DNA of 28,082 nt from a virus. The notes under the pieces were generated by a model, which made no database searches, was not told the origin of the DNA, and saw only the letters and a program-made list of their open reading frames with translations. The stretch covers positions 1 to 28,082 of IMG/VR virus record IMGVR_UViG_3300047560_000180; one strand, given 5' to 3'. The position numbers were made by a program, and so were the translations under genes. Shown here piece after piece: positions 1 to 7,507 of the stretch (positions are counted from its first letter, which is position 1; each line of letters begins with the position of its first letter).

Positions 1-1367
1 CCATCAGAGCCTGTACCAGGACCACCAGAAGGACCTGCTGGAGGTGCTGCAACACTTGTTGCTGTTGCTGTACCAGCAGGAGCACCAGAAGGCGGCGGAG
101 CAGGAGCATTGGACTCTTGTTTTACTTCACCAGCTGGAGCACCTGTTGGAGCTGCGTTAGTTCCAGTTGCTCCACCAAGACCAAATGCGCCAGCGCCTGT
201 TTGACCTAGAGCAGCAGGAGCAGCTTGTGTTGGTGCACCTGCAGGCGCAGACATAGAAGGTGTTGATGGTGTTTCAGAAGGCGGCGGACCTATTGGATTG
301 CTAACAACTACATCGCCTGCAACACTTTTGTTTTCATCGATCTCACCATACCTTTGACCTGTTTGAATATTGATCGCAACAGTTCCATCTTTTAGTTTAT
401 TCTTAAGAATACCAACTTCTTGACCTTCTTTATTCTTTGGAAAACGTTTGAAGTCGGACTGTTTTAATTTAGCTCCACCATCACCCCAACTATTTCCTGG
501 TTCATCATAGAAAGCTTCTTTGATACCTTTGAATCCTTTTTGAAGATCAGGACGACCTTTCAGTCTTGAACCAACTTCTTTTGCATTATCGCTAACTTCT
601 TGCTGATCCGTTTTACCTTCGCTACGCTTCTTAAGCGCATCAAACATAGGATCATCCATGATGGCTTTAGTTAGCTCTTGTAATCCTTTATACAGTAAAA
701 TTGCAGCAACAGCACCAGCAGCTAAAGCTCCACCAACAGGAGTTGCGAGAAGTGTTCCCATCATTCTAAACAACGCTGGAAGTTTTCCAACAAGCTCAAG
801 TGCAATACTACCAGCAAGTCTAAGCAAGGTTTCAGCAACACCGAGCAAGCTTTTTAGCATGTTCAAAGCAGTTGGACCTAAGTTCTTTGTAATCCAACCA
901 AGTATAAGCTTTTCAAATAGATCACCAAAAAAGTTGCTCTTGTCGTCTTCTTTCTTTGGTTCTTCTTGTGGTGCGTTTACATTTACTGGAACACCATCGA
1001 TCTTTACAGGTACATCAGTTTTAGGAATAGCAAGAACTGTACGAATGAAGTCAATTCGACTTGCGTTCATCTCGTTATTGAGAACGCGGAATCTTGTTGT
1101 TATATCTTTATTGAGGTTCTTTAGAGACTTTACAACTGCACCAAGCGAAGCAATAACACTTTTAGCAATATCAGTAATCTTGGCAATTTCTTCGACTAAA
1201 CTTTGTAGTGTAGTGACAACAGAATTGACAATAATATTTGAAAATAGACCGCCAGATACGCGCTCTGCATTGTCATTAGCCACAGCAGGATTCTTACCAA
1301 AGAACTGCTTTAGATTTGGTCTATTGTCATTTGCGCCTCCAGCAGGAAGCAAAGCGGAAATAGCCAT
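1..1367 (-). CDS. Partial tail protein with coiled coil and hydrophobic core; tape-measure candidate
   Basis: The frame is open from an ATG at 1367 to the left window edge, about 455 codons, so the C-terminus is missing. The start overlaps the stop of the upstream 710-residue gene as TAATG, implying translational coupling. Residues about 45-100 are a heptad-like helical stretch rich in V, L, I and K. Residues about 165-228 form a strongly hydrophobic Ala/Leu/Gly region containing the segment GGALAAGAVAAILLY. From about residue 340 it becomes a low-complexity Pro/Ala/Gly tail. I do not recognise a family. A coiled coil followed by membrane-like hydrophobic helices is typical of tape-measure and tail-core proteins, and position downstream of a gp26/gp51 cassette would fit that. 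This role is inference; another structural or internal virion protein is equally possible. Confidence 0.75.
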   Translation of the reverse strand, partial: MAISALLPAGGANDNRPNLKQFFGKNPAVANDNAERVSGGLFSNIIVNSVVTTLQSLVEEIAKITDIAKSVIASLGAVVKSLKNLNKDITTRFRVLNNEMNASRIDFIRTVLAIPKTDVPVKIDGVPVNVNAPQEEPKKEDDKSNFFGDLFEKLILGWITKNLGPTALNMLKSLLGVAETLLRLAGSIALELVGKLPALFRMMGTLLATPVGGALAAGAVAAILLYKGLQELTKAIMDDPMFDALKKRSEGKTDQQEVSDNAKEVGSRLKGRPDLQKGFKGIKEAFYDEPGNSWGDGGAKLKQSDFKRFPKNKEGQEVGILKNKLKDGTVAINIQTGQRYGEIDENKSVAGDVVVSNPIGPPPSETPSTPSMSAPAGAPTQAAPAALGQTGAGAFGLGGATGTNAAPTGAPAGEVKQESNAPAPPPSGAPAGTATATSVAAPPAGPSGGPGTGSD

Positions 1368-3499
1368 TAGAATAATCCTCTTCCTGCAACAACACCAGCA
1401 GCTAGATTATATGGATTGAATCCTTGTTCCATCTTTCTAGGTGAATAAGATGCTGTCTGATATACTGTTCTTGTATTATTGACTACTTTATCATTCTGCA
1501 TGATAATGGTTCCACCGCGCGCTTGATTTTCTGCAATCATATTGTCGACAGCGTTTTGACTTGAAGCAGCTGCAAGAGCGTTTGCTGGTGCTCTTTGTGG
1601 TGCTGCTTCTGGTTTACCAGCAGACGCAACGGCAGCTCCAGCTCCCTTGTATTCCCAGTGCCATGGTTCGCGAGGAATGGTACTAAATCCAAAGCGACCA
1701 GCATTAGCCATTAGCCAATCGTTCTGCTTTGTTCCTTTAGAGTTAGCACCGCCGCCAAGGTCAAGAGCTGTACCCCAACCGTGGTTAGATGTACCAGGAC
1801 GAGCAGCAAGACCGCCTTGCGAATACAATCCCTTTTCTTGTGCTACTTTTACCTGAGATGCATATGAACGATAAGAGTCAGTAATAGACCAAGAAACGCC
1901 ATCTTGCTTTGCTGCTTGAACCATTGCTTCATATGCAGCAGCTGCGCTTGGTTGTAGTTTATGATTACCCTGACCAACAGATACTAGCTGTGCCTGATCT
2001 AGATTACCATTCGATCCAGTCTTTTGTGGTTCACCGAAGTTCTGTGTTGCTCCACCAGGACCTTGACCCGGAACTGCAAAGTTCCCAAACTGTGATGGAC
2101 CACCAGGTACACTTGATGCTTGTGGAACAGCAAATGTACTACCAGCGGCAGCAGTAGCAGCTGCTGGACCGCCAGCTAGACCTTCACCCTTTGCATATTT
2201 CATAGCCGTGTCAATGCGCTTCTGTCTATGTGCTCCAGACGAACGCTCGTAGTATTGGTCGACATACGCAGCAGCTTGCCCAGCATCTTGCGCTTGACGA
2301 ATCATACCGCCAGCTCTTTTTTCGTTATTGTTTAGTTCCCAGTTGATGAACTCAAGCTGTTCTTGGAAATTAGATTCACGAATAGGCTTGCCATATGTGC
2401 GCTGAAAGATAGCTTGGCGATCTGGATGCCATTGTGCTAGACCATATGCTTTGCCGCTATCTCCAACTGCGTTTGTTTTGAAGTTAGACTCTGCTTCGAT
2501 ATTAGCAGCAATACCAATAGCCTGTGCGCGAGTAAATCCCTTCTTCTCGAAAAAATCGATTGCCTCTTTTGCACTGCCAGTAGCAGCTACACCCGGTCCA
2601 GCATATCCTGCACCTGGACCAGCTCCTGCAGGACCACCACCGGGCGCAGCTCCGCCAGGTCCACCAGCAGGAGCTTCTTTGTTTTCACCACCAAGCATTG
2701 CTCCAACAGCTGCGCCAGCAAGTGCAGCAAATCCAATTTGCTTTGCAGCCTTCTTCATGCCTGCAACAGGACCGCGCGGCTCTTTGATCTTTTCTTTTTG
2801 CTCTTTTTCTTTAGCTACTTTCGCAGCTTTCTTTGTTACAGCAGTTTTTATTTCACCAGCTTTAGCTGCTTTAGAAGCACCAACACCCTTAGATGGTTTT
2901 GATTTAGCACCGCCAGCTTTAGTTGCTGTCTTTACTCCAGTCAGCGATTCGATAACTTTATCACGGAGATCGTCGTTCTGTTTGATTAGATCAGAGACAA
3001 CCTTTTCGTGTTGTTCGGTTAGATTGGTAATAACCTTTTCAACTTCACCAAAAGCATTTGGTATAGTCGTAAGAATCTTTTCGTGGCTTCTAGCTAGATT
3101 TGATGTTGCTTTGACAACACTACCCAGTTCACGACCGATCTTGCGCTCGGCAGTCTTCTGATCTTGCGAAACAGTTTCTGTAGGAGCTACAGCTTTTTGA
3201 ACAGCAGCTTTCTTTGTTGCAGTTTCTTGTGATAGAATATCAGCAAGACGACCAGTTAGCGGCTGACCGTTCTGATCGACAATGTTTCCCTTTTTGTCTT
3301 TATAGAACTTGGACTTGCCAATCTTACCAATGACTTGACCGAAGCCTTTGACCTTTTTCTTTTGCTTGGCTTGTCTAACTGGAGCAGGGTCGTCAGGAAG
3401 CGAAGGCTGCGCAGACAGTGCTTCTGCTGCAGCTTTCTTAGCACTATCGCTACCCTTTTCAAGGATAGCTCTAAGAATCTCTTCGTCTTCCTTTGACAT
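1367..3499 (-). CDS. Tail lysin with tail-lysozyme and VanY-type M15 peptidase domains
   Basis: This 710-residue protein probably cuts peptidoglycan during DNA injection. Residues 1-250 are charged and helical, with coiled-coil stretches around 120-190, then a short Ala/Gly hydrophobic stretch (255-271) and a Gly/Pro linker. Residues about 308-438 match the phage tail lysozyme family (Phage_lysozyme2): NIEAESNF with likely catalytic Glu337, then GKAYGLAQW. After a second linker, residues about 513-618 match the D-Ala-D-Ala carboxypeptidase (VanY, M15) family, with zinc ligands His573 and Asp580 in SNHGWGTALD and His614 in EPWHWEY, and probable catalytic Glu611. The ATG directly abuts the stop of the gp51-like ORF (TAAATG). 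With no lysozyme in the gp5 parts of this phage, it is the obvious source of the cell-wall activity. It could also act as part of a tape-measure system. Confidence 0.85.
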   Translation of the reverse strand: MSKEDEEILRAILEKGSDSAKKAAAEALSAQPSLPDDPAPVRQAKQKKKVKGFGQVIGKIGKSKFYKDKKGNIVDQNGQPLTGRLADILSQETATKKAAVQKAVAPTETVSQDQKTAERKIGRELGSVVKATSNLARSHEKILTTIPNAFGEVEKVITNLTEQHEKVVSDLIKQNDDLRDKVIESLTGVKTATKAGGAKSKPSKGVGASKAAKAGEIKTAVTKKAAKVAKEKEQKEKIKEPRGPVAGMKKAAKQIGFAALAGAAVGAMLGGENKEAPAGGPGGAAPGGGPAGAGPGAGYAGPGVAATGSAKEAIDFFEKKGFTRAQAIGIAANIEAESNFKTNAVGDSGKAYGLAQWHPDRQAIFQRTYGKPIRESNFQEQLEFINWELNNNEKRAGGMIRQAQDAGQAAAYVDQYYERSSGAHRQKRIDTAMKYAKGEGLAGGPAAATAAAGSTFAVPQASSVPGGPSQFGNFAVPGQGPGGATQNFGEPQKTGSNGNLDQAQLVSVGQGNHKLQPSAAAAYEAMVQAAKQDGVSWSITDSYRSYASQVKVAQEKGLYSQGGLAARPGTSNHGWGTALDLGGGANSKGTKQNDWLMANAGRFGFSTIPREPWHWEYKGAGAAVASAGKPEAAPQRAPANALAAASSQNAVDNMIAENQARGGTIIMQNDKVVNNTRTVYQTASYSPRKMEQGFNPYNLAAGVVAGRGLF

Positions 3500-3685
3500 T
3501 TATCGCCTTGTTGCTTTTTCTTGTTCTTCTTTTAGTTTCTCTAGATGCTCAATAAGCATCTTGACGTAAATATCTCTCTCCCACGGTATCATTCCATCTA
3601 TATCACTCAGCGAGTATTTGTGGTGCTGCATCAACGAAAAATTAGTTTTATAATAATTTGCTAGTGTATTATGAGAGAGGATCAT
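3500..3685 (-). CDS. 51: gp51-like small hub-assembly protein, probably made as a gp26 frameshift extension
   Basis: A 61-residue product is read if ATG 3685 is used; a TTG at 3688 would add one residue. It contains HHKYSLSDIDGMIPWERDIY followed by a charged C-terminal helix, which I recall from the small gp51-like hub-assembly proteins of T4-like cyanophages; no alignment was run. The ATG overlaps the gp26 stop (TGATGA). Both possible starts lie 15-18 bases from the only nearby Shine-Dalgarno-like GGAGGG, which is too far for normal initiation. The frame is exactly -1 relative to gp26 and joins it at a T8 run, so the product may be mainly a gp26-gp51 fusion of about 298 residues, like the G-GT tail-assembly chaperones of other tailed phages. 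Separate coupled translation remains possible. Confidence 0.65.
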   Translation of the reverse strand: MILSHNTLANYYKTNFSLMQHHKYSLSDIDGMIPWERDIYVKMLIEHLEKLKEEQEKATRR

Positions 3686-4395
3686 CAAAAAAAATCAGAC
3701 AGTCCCTCCAGCGTGACTGTATCTTCTTGCCCACAGCCCTTGCACTTATAGCTAAACGTATGCTTTAGTTTTGGCATCGTCGCAATAAACTCCATGATCT
3801 TAGCAAACTGCTGAGTGTTCAACGAGTCAATAAAGTCCATCGCATCCTGTAGATTATCTGGCTCATAGACATTCTCTTCGTCATAGACGGAGACAATACA
3901 CTTGGCAATCATCTTTAGCTCGTCGGTACCATCATTGACTAGCTTGATATCGCTGATCGTTGGATAGCGCATAACAACGCCAAGATTATCAGTGATCTTG
4001 ATCTTATTAGTATGCTTCTCGTTCTTCTCGACCTTGACTCGTTCCAGATTGATTTCAACTGGTGTTACAGCTTCACACGCAATACCAGAATAATTTACAC
4101 CACCAGTATGCTTATATTCTAGCTTGATAACTTCACCAACCGACTTAGCTCTTAGATTGAGGAACAAATATTCCAGATCAAAGAACGGTAGATCGGATAC
4201 ACTCACATCGCTATCTAATACACATGCAGACAATACGTCTTTCACTGCATCGATCATCGAGTTCTGATCTTCGGAAGTTGCTGCCATAAGCAGCGCTTTT
4301 TCTTCCTTGACTAGAAATGGTCTAAAAGAAACACGCTGTCCAGTTGAAGGCAGTTCAATCGAAAAACGTGGTGCTGCTAACTTAGGTAACGCCAT
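3685..4395 (-). CDS. 26: gp26-like baseplate hub protein (T4_baseplate family)
   Basis: This 236-residue protein has the look of the T4 gp26 baseplate hub family: an N-terminal beta-rich segment with the phrase FRPFLVKEEKALLMA, a central domain, and a C-terminal CxxC (Cys218, Cys221) in YKCKGCGQ before a short tail LEGLSDFF. T4 gp26 is about 208 residues, so the length fits. The start has a clear AGGAG Shine-Dalgarno at about 4403-4407 on the minus strand. In T4, gp26 takes part in assembling the central hub in the cytoplasm. The last codons contain an internal GGAGGG and a T8 run leading to the next ORF in the -1 frame (see the frameshift entry). It lies downstream of gp54, as in a tail-hub operon. 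Confidence 0.8.
   Translation of the reverse strand: MALPKLAAPRFSIELPSTGQRVSFRPFLVKEEKALLMAATSEDQNSMIDAVKDVLSACVLDSDVSVSDLPFFDLEYLFLNLRAKSVGEVIKLEYKHTGGVNYSGIACEAVTPVEINLERVKVEKNEKHTNKIKITDNLGVVMRYPTISDIKLVNDGTDELKMIAKCIVSVYDEENVYEPDNLQDAMDFIDSLNTQQFAKIMEFIATMPKLKHTFSYKCKGCGQEDTVTLEGLSDFF
3688..3709 (-). promoter_or_regulatory. Probable programmed -1 ribosomal frameshift signal (gp26 to gp51)
   Basis: Reading the minus strand, the end of gp26 contains GGAGGG (3709-3704), nine bases, then eight consecutive T (3694-3687) and the gp26 stop TGA (3687-3685). The bases T TTT TTT (3694-3688) form a canonical X XXY YYZ heptamer in the gp26 frame. Slipping back one base continues as TTG ATG into the gp51-like frame with no stop. 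An SD-like sequence about 10 bases upstream of a slippery heptamer is the stimulator arrangement known from dnaX. I did not find a convincing downstream stem-loop. Confidence 0.65.
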
Positions 4396-4410
4396 AATAT
4401 TTCACTCCTA

Positions 4411-5175
4411 TTATTTTCTATTCGATTTTTCCATGTTGAACAAGTCGCTGCTGCCAAAGTTATTATTGTGCTCTGTAGCATAACGATAATTGATTTCAAC
4501 CTGCATTTTGCCATACCCCTCGTCACCCCATGACATCTGAATATCATTGACGGAGACGGGATATGCCTCTTCTAGTGTAATCGTATTCTGAATTTCAAAT
4601 GTTGGTTGGTCAAAGATGCGCAGAATATTCGACGCGATCTGTGCACCGGCTGAGACGTTGCGACCAAAGGTAGTATTTGGATTGACGAACTTGGTAATAG
4701 CTTGCGATCCAATACGCGCAAGCGTCGTTGCGTCAGTACCGATTGGCTGCGAGAACTGCAGAATAGCGATGGTACCAATACCGTCTTTATAATACTTACC
4801 GTCAAACATGCCGGGAATTGAACTACGATTCGGATTGTCTCTGTAGTGACCCGTAAAGAAATCTTGCCAACGCATGAATACTTCACGCTCACGCATATCC
4901 TTTGATAGAATAATACTCATTGTGACGGGCTGCTGAGTAAAGCGATATGGTACACGACGGACTGGACCATGATAATTCTGGTCAAGTGTCTGGAGATTAC
5001 GCCCAGGCAGATTGATCGACTCGATGCGAAAGCGCATGCCACCGACTAGACCATATCTGTTTAGAATGGTAGGCGATACGCCGGGACCGCCAATGATCCA
5101 CGCTTCGAAGTGAGACGTGGAAGCAATACCGCTCTGTGAGATATTAGCATTGAATTCTTCGATATTGAATGGCAT
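4411..5175 (-). CDS. 54: gp54-like baseplate-tail tube initiator
   Basis: This 254-residue protein has the tail-tube fold signature shared by T4 gp19, gp48 and gp54: MRFRIESINLPGRNL near residue 46, a central block containing MRWQDFF, and a C-terminal strand pair with EEAYPVSVNDIQMSW, then a YRYAT strand. gp54 caps the hub and nucleates tube polymerisation. T4 gp54 is longer (about 320 residues) and gp19 shorter (163). Placement beside gp26 and the hub genes, rather than beside a sheath gene, favours gp54 over the tube protein itself. The ATG follows AGGATC and overlaps the stop region of the preceding 203-residue gene by spacing of only a few bases. Its T4 partner gp48 is here on the opposite strand at 6285. 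Confidence 0.7.
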   Translation of the reverse strand: MPFNIEEFNANISQSGIASTSHFEAWIIGGPGVSPTILNRYGLVGGMRFRIESINLPGRNLQTLDQNYHGPVRRVPYRFTQQPVTMSIILSKDMREREVFMRWQDFFTGHYRDNPNRSSIPGMFDGKYYKDGIGTIAILQFSQPIGTDATTLARIGSQAITKFVNPNTTFGRNVSAGAQIASNILRIFDQPTFEIQNTITLEEAYPVSVNDIQMSWGDEGYGKMQVEINYRYATEHNNNFGSSDLFNMEKSNRK

Positions 5176-5178
5176 TTG

Positions 5179-5790
5179 TTAGATCCTGTCGCGACTGTCG
5201 CGGTAAATGCGAGTTTTATTTGAGCCAACAAATCTATCAAAAGGTAAAAACAAAGCCATTTCCCATTCAGAGGGCTCGATGTAAAAGAATTTGGTTTTCA
5301 CGTGCGAGATAAGATATCGCTTGATGCACGGCTTGAAGAAACGATATTTACTTGCTTGTGCTAAAATCTGATAAGACAGTTTCAAACGAGTATTCTCATC
5401 CAGCGTTTTATTATTCGCTGTTGCATACAGCGCGTCCATTAGTTTGGCTCTAAGAGGGAGTGGTAGATAATGGAGATTGAGTCCCAAGAACGAGCCTCCA
5501 CTTCCGGCAAATCCGGCAGTCCTACCAGTACCGATAGGAAAGACAAGAGGATATCTGTCATAATATGGTAGCTTCCCTTTTCCCTTTGGATCATATTGAA
5601 ACAAATACATGCTGCCAATCATTGGGCGCGCTGTAAGTCTCGCACGATTGCTCGCGATCATACGCGATGGAGATGCGGATGTAGCTTGTGCTTGCTGGCG
5701 GAACCAGTTGCGAGCGTCACGCTTTACAGACGGCGTGAAGCCAGCCTTTGCACCGCGCTTTAGGATAGTGTCAAAGATATATGCAACCAA
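5179..5790 (-). CDS. Conserved T4-superfamily virion protein, gp2-like possible
   Basis: This 203-residue protein uses a TTG start one base after the gp4 stop, with AGGA about nine bases upstream; no ATG occurs early in the frame, so TTG is the supported start. A basic N-terminus is followed by a compact core: MYLFQYDPKGKGKLPYYD near residue 61, then PLVFPI and FLGLNLHYLPLPLRAKLMDAL. I recognise this core from T4-like phage genomes but cannot name its function with confidence. It sits directly after gp4 in the same operon. In T4 gene 2 (DNA-end protector) adjoins gene 4, so a gp2-like role is a reasonable guess from position only. The aromatic, basic composition would suit DNA or head-vertex binding. 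Confidence 0.6.
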   Translation of the reverse strand: MVAYIFDTILKRGAKAGFTPSVKRDARNWFRQQAQATSASPSRMIASNRARLTARPMIGSMYLFQYDPKGKGKLPYYDRYPLVFPIGTGRTAGFAGSGGSFLGLNLHYLPLPLRAKLMDALYATANNKTLDENTRLKLSYQILAQASKYRFFKPCIKRYLISHVKTKFFYIEPSEWEMALFLPFDRFVGSNKTRIYRDSRDRI

Positions 5791-5791
5791 G

Positions 5792-6238
5792 CTAGATTCC
5801 TAACTCTTTCTCTGTGAGAACAACGAATTCCCAGTTACGGTCAGCGCAGTATTCTTTTGCTGCGTCCCATTTACTTCTATTTATCCCGTACGTGGCTACT
5901 TCTCGCAGATACTTCTTAGTTGGCTTTGATCCATTTGTTTTGACTGTCGGCGGTACAGACTGTGATCTGGGTTTGATCTCAATCATCTTCACAGATACTT
6001 TCCCATCTTTATCTCGCATCTTTATAACAAAGTCAGGGAAATATCTGTGCCATTTACCATCAAGTGGTGACTTATAAGGAACAATAACCTCTTCAGATGC
6101 CCACTGAATAATATTGGAGTTCTCATCGAGATATTTCATAAAGCGCAATTCCCATGACGAGCGATACTGAATCTTCGTTGGGTCACCTTTATATTTGTTT
6201 GGGTTCTTGGGCTGAAAGCGCCCTCTGTAAGTAGCCAT
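5792..6238 (-). CDS. 4: gp4-like head completion protein with PD-(D/E)XK nuclease signature
   Basis: At 148 residues it matches T4 gp4 (also called 50/65, about 150 residues), needed to finish filled heads before tail joining. The sequence shows a complete PD-(D/E)XK-like set: Glu30 in SSWELRFMKYLD, Asp69 in YFPDFVI, and Glu87-x-Lys89 in MIEIKP, the same layout as TnsA-like nucleases. This suggests the protein trims or binds packaged DNA ends, though activity is inferred. It is the first gene of the leftward operon, facing gp48 across 46 bases. The ATG at 6238 has AAAGG immediately before it, an unusually close Shine-Dalgarno, with a weaker GGAT further upstream. Confidence 0.85.
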   Translation of the reverse strand: MATYRGRFQPKNPNKYKGDPTKIQYRSSWELRFMKYLDENSNIIQWASEEVIVPYKSPLDGKWHRYFPDFVIKMRDKDGKVSVKMIEIKPRSQSVPPTVKTNGSKPTKKYLREVATYGINRSKWDAAKEYCADRNWEFVVLTEKELGI

Positions 6239-6254
6239 ACCTTTATATATCCAG

Positions 6255-6262
6255 TATAAATA
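6255..6262 (+). promoter_or_regulatory. T4-type late promoter -10 element ahead of gp48
   Basis: TATAAATA, the exact T4 late promoter -10 sequence, lies in the 46-base divergent gap between gp4 and gp48, 22 bases before the gp48 ATG. T4 late promoters need only this element with the phage sigma (gp55) and sliding clamp. AGGAG follows as the ribosome site. No equally good element for the leftward gp4 operon was found in the gap. Confidence 0.7.
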
Positions 6263-6284
6263 TGATATCGGATAGGAGCCCTAA

Positions 6285-7499
6285 ATGTCTGCTAAACAAC
6301 TAAGATCAGAGAGACTAGCAACAGGCGTAGCTGGTGTTGCAGCTGCATTTAGCGCACTCAATCAAACAGCATCACCGCGAGTATCACTTGTCGGTCAAAT
6401 TAGCAGACCAGATCCATTTCAGGACTCTAGCTATTATTTCCCAGACGATCTCAAGAATATTGATCACTGGGTAGAGTTCCAAGCTGTAGAAACAAAAGGT
6501 CAAGGATCTGCTGCTCTTGGTAAATTAGCCGATTCTGCAGCATTTCAAGAATTCGCTACTAAAAATAAACTCAATGCATTTATTGGTCAAGGTGTACAGA
6601 GTCTAGCTAATCCTGGTGCATCAGTCAATCTCGCAACGATTAGACTGCCGATGCCATCTAATCTGTCGACTGATTATAATCCACAGTATTCTACACCGGA
6701 TCTTGCTGGAGCAGCTGGTGCTATTCTAAAGCCATTCGACCAGAAAATCTATAACAATTCATCGCTGCCTTCTCTATTAGGTGGAGCAGGTGGTGATGGT
6801 ATTGCTGGCGCAGCAGCAGAAACTGGTGCACGAGGCGCAGCCGCCGCGGCTACAGGATTAGCCGGCGCAGCAGTAAATGGTATTGGTGGCGCTGGAGCGT
6901 TTGAAGCAGCACTCAAAGTTGGTCTTGGTGTAGCACAGAACCCACATAAAATCGTTCTGTTTACTGGCGTTGACTTTCGTGAGCATCGTTTCTCTTGGAA
7001 ACTATCGCCAAGAAGCCGCGAAGAATCAAATATGATCAAACAGATTATTGATGCATTCACTTATTATGCGCATCCAGAATATGTCGGCGGTGGATTGTTC
7101 TTCAAATATCCAGAGTTCTTCAATATCAAATTCCGCCATCCAAATTATTTGTTTGAGCTACAGCCGTCTGTCTGCACAGATATTCAAGTAAATTACCACG
7201 GTCAAGGTGTTGCTGCTTATATTCGTGATGCAAATGGTGGCGGCGCACCTGCACCTGCTGAAATTGAATTGACGCTATCGTTCAAAGAAACAGAGATCGT
7301 CACGAAGAATACACTCAATAAAAGCTTGGGTCGACCTCCGGCTCCATCGGCTGATAATTCGAGTGCATATAGAGATCCAGAGCTTGCTGAACGTCTAAGA
7401 GCTGCGCCAGATGAAGCTGCTGGTATTATCAAGACTTCCCAACAGCAACAAGGTCGTGGTAGCAATCCAGCAACTGAAGTTGGTTCAGATTTCGGATAA
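6285..7499 (+). CDS. 48: gp48-like baseplate tail tube cap
   Basis: The 404-residue product resembles T4 gp48 (364 residues), which binds the gp54 ring and completes the platform on which the tube grows. The conserved C-terminal half (about residues 225-350) has FTGVDFREHRFSWKLSPRS, IKQIIDAF, HPEYVGGGLFFKYPEFFNIKF, VNYHGQG and a final ELTLSFKETEIVTK strand, all typical of the gp48/gp54/gp19 tube fold. The N-terminal part carries an Ala/Gly-rich flexible insert (about 160-210). It has a good AGGAG six or seven bases before the ATG and heads the rightward hub operon behind a TATAAATA late element. Its usual neighbour gp54 lies on the other strand. Confidence 0.8.
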   Translation: MSAKQLRSERLATGVAGVAAAFSALNQTASPRVSLVGQISRPDPFQDSSYYFPDDLKNIDHWVEFQAVETKGQGSAALGKLADSAAFQEFATKNKLNAFIGQGVQSLANPGASVNLATIRLPMPSNLSTDYNPQYSTPDLAGAAGAILKPFDQKIYNNSSLPSLLGGAGGDGIAGAAAETGARGAAAAATGLAGAAVNGIGGAGAFEAALKVGLGVAQNPHKIVLFTGVDFREHRFSWKLSPRSREESNMIKQIIDAFTYYAHPEYVGGGLFFKYPEFFNIKFRHPNYLFELQPSVCTDIQVNYHGQGVAAYIRDANGGGAPAPAEIELTLSFKETEIVTKNTLNKSLGRPPAPSADNSSAYRDPELAERLRAAPDEAAGIIKTSQQQQGRGSNPATEVGSDFG

Positions 7500-7507
7500 G
7501 GACAACA

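Noticed and set aside
658-1419. 253-codon plus-strand open frame over the leftmost gene
   Set aside because: The minus frame is open throughout, coupled to the upstream gene, and has sensible coiled-coil and hydrophobic structure; the plus frame has no such features.
2451-3161. 236-codon plus-strand open frame inside the tail lysin gene
   Set aside because: It lies opposite a gene with clear enzyme motifs and its Ala/Pro/Ser-rich sequence mirrors the Ala/Gly-rich coding strand.
5878-5885. GATAAATA on the minus strand inside gp4 as a late promoter for the 203-residue gene
   Set aside because: Fits NATAAATA but is within coding sequence 88 bases from the next start; chance is likely.
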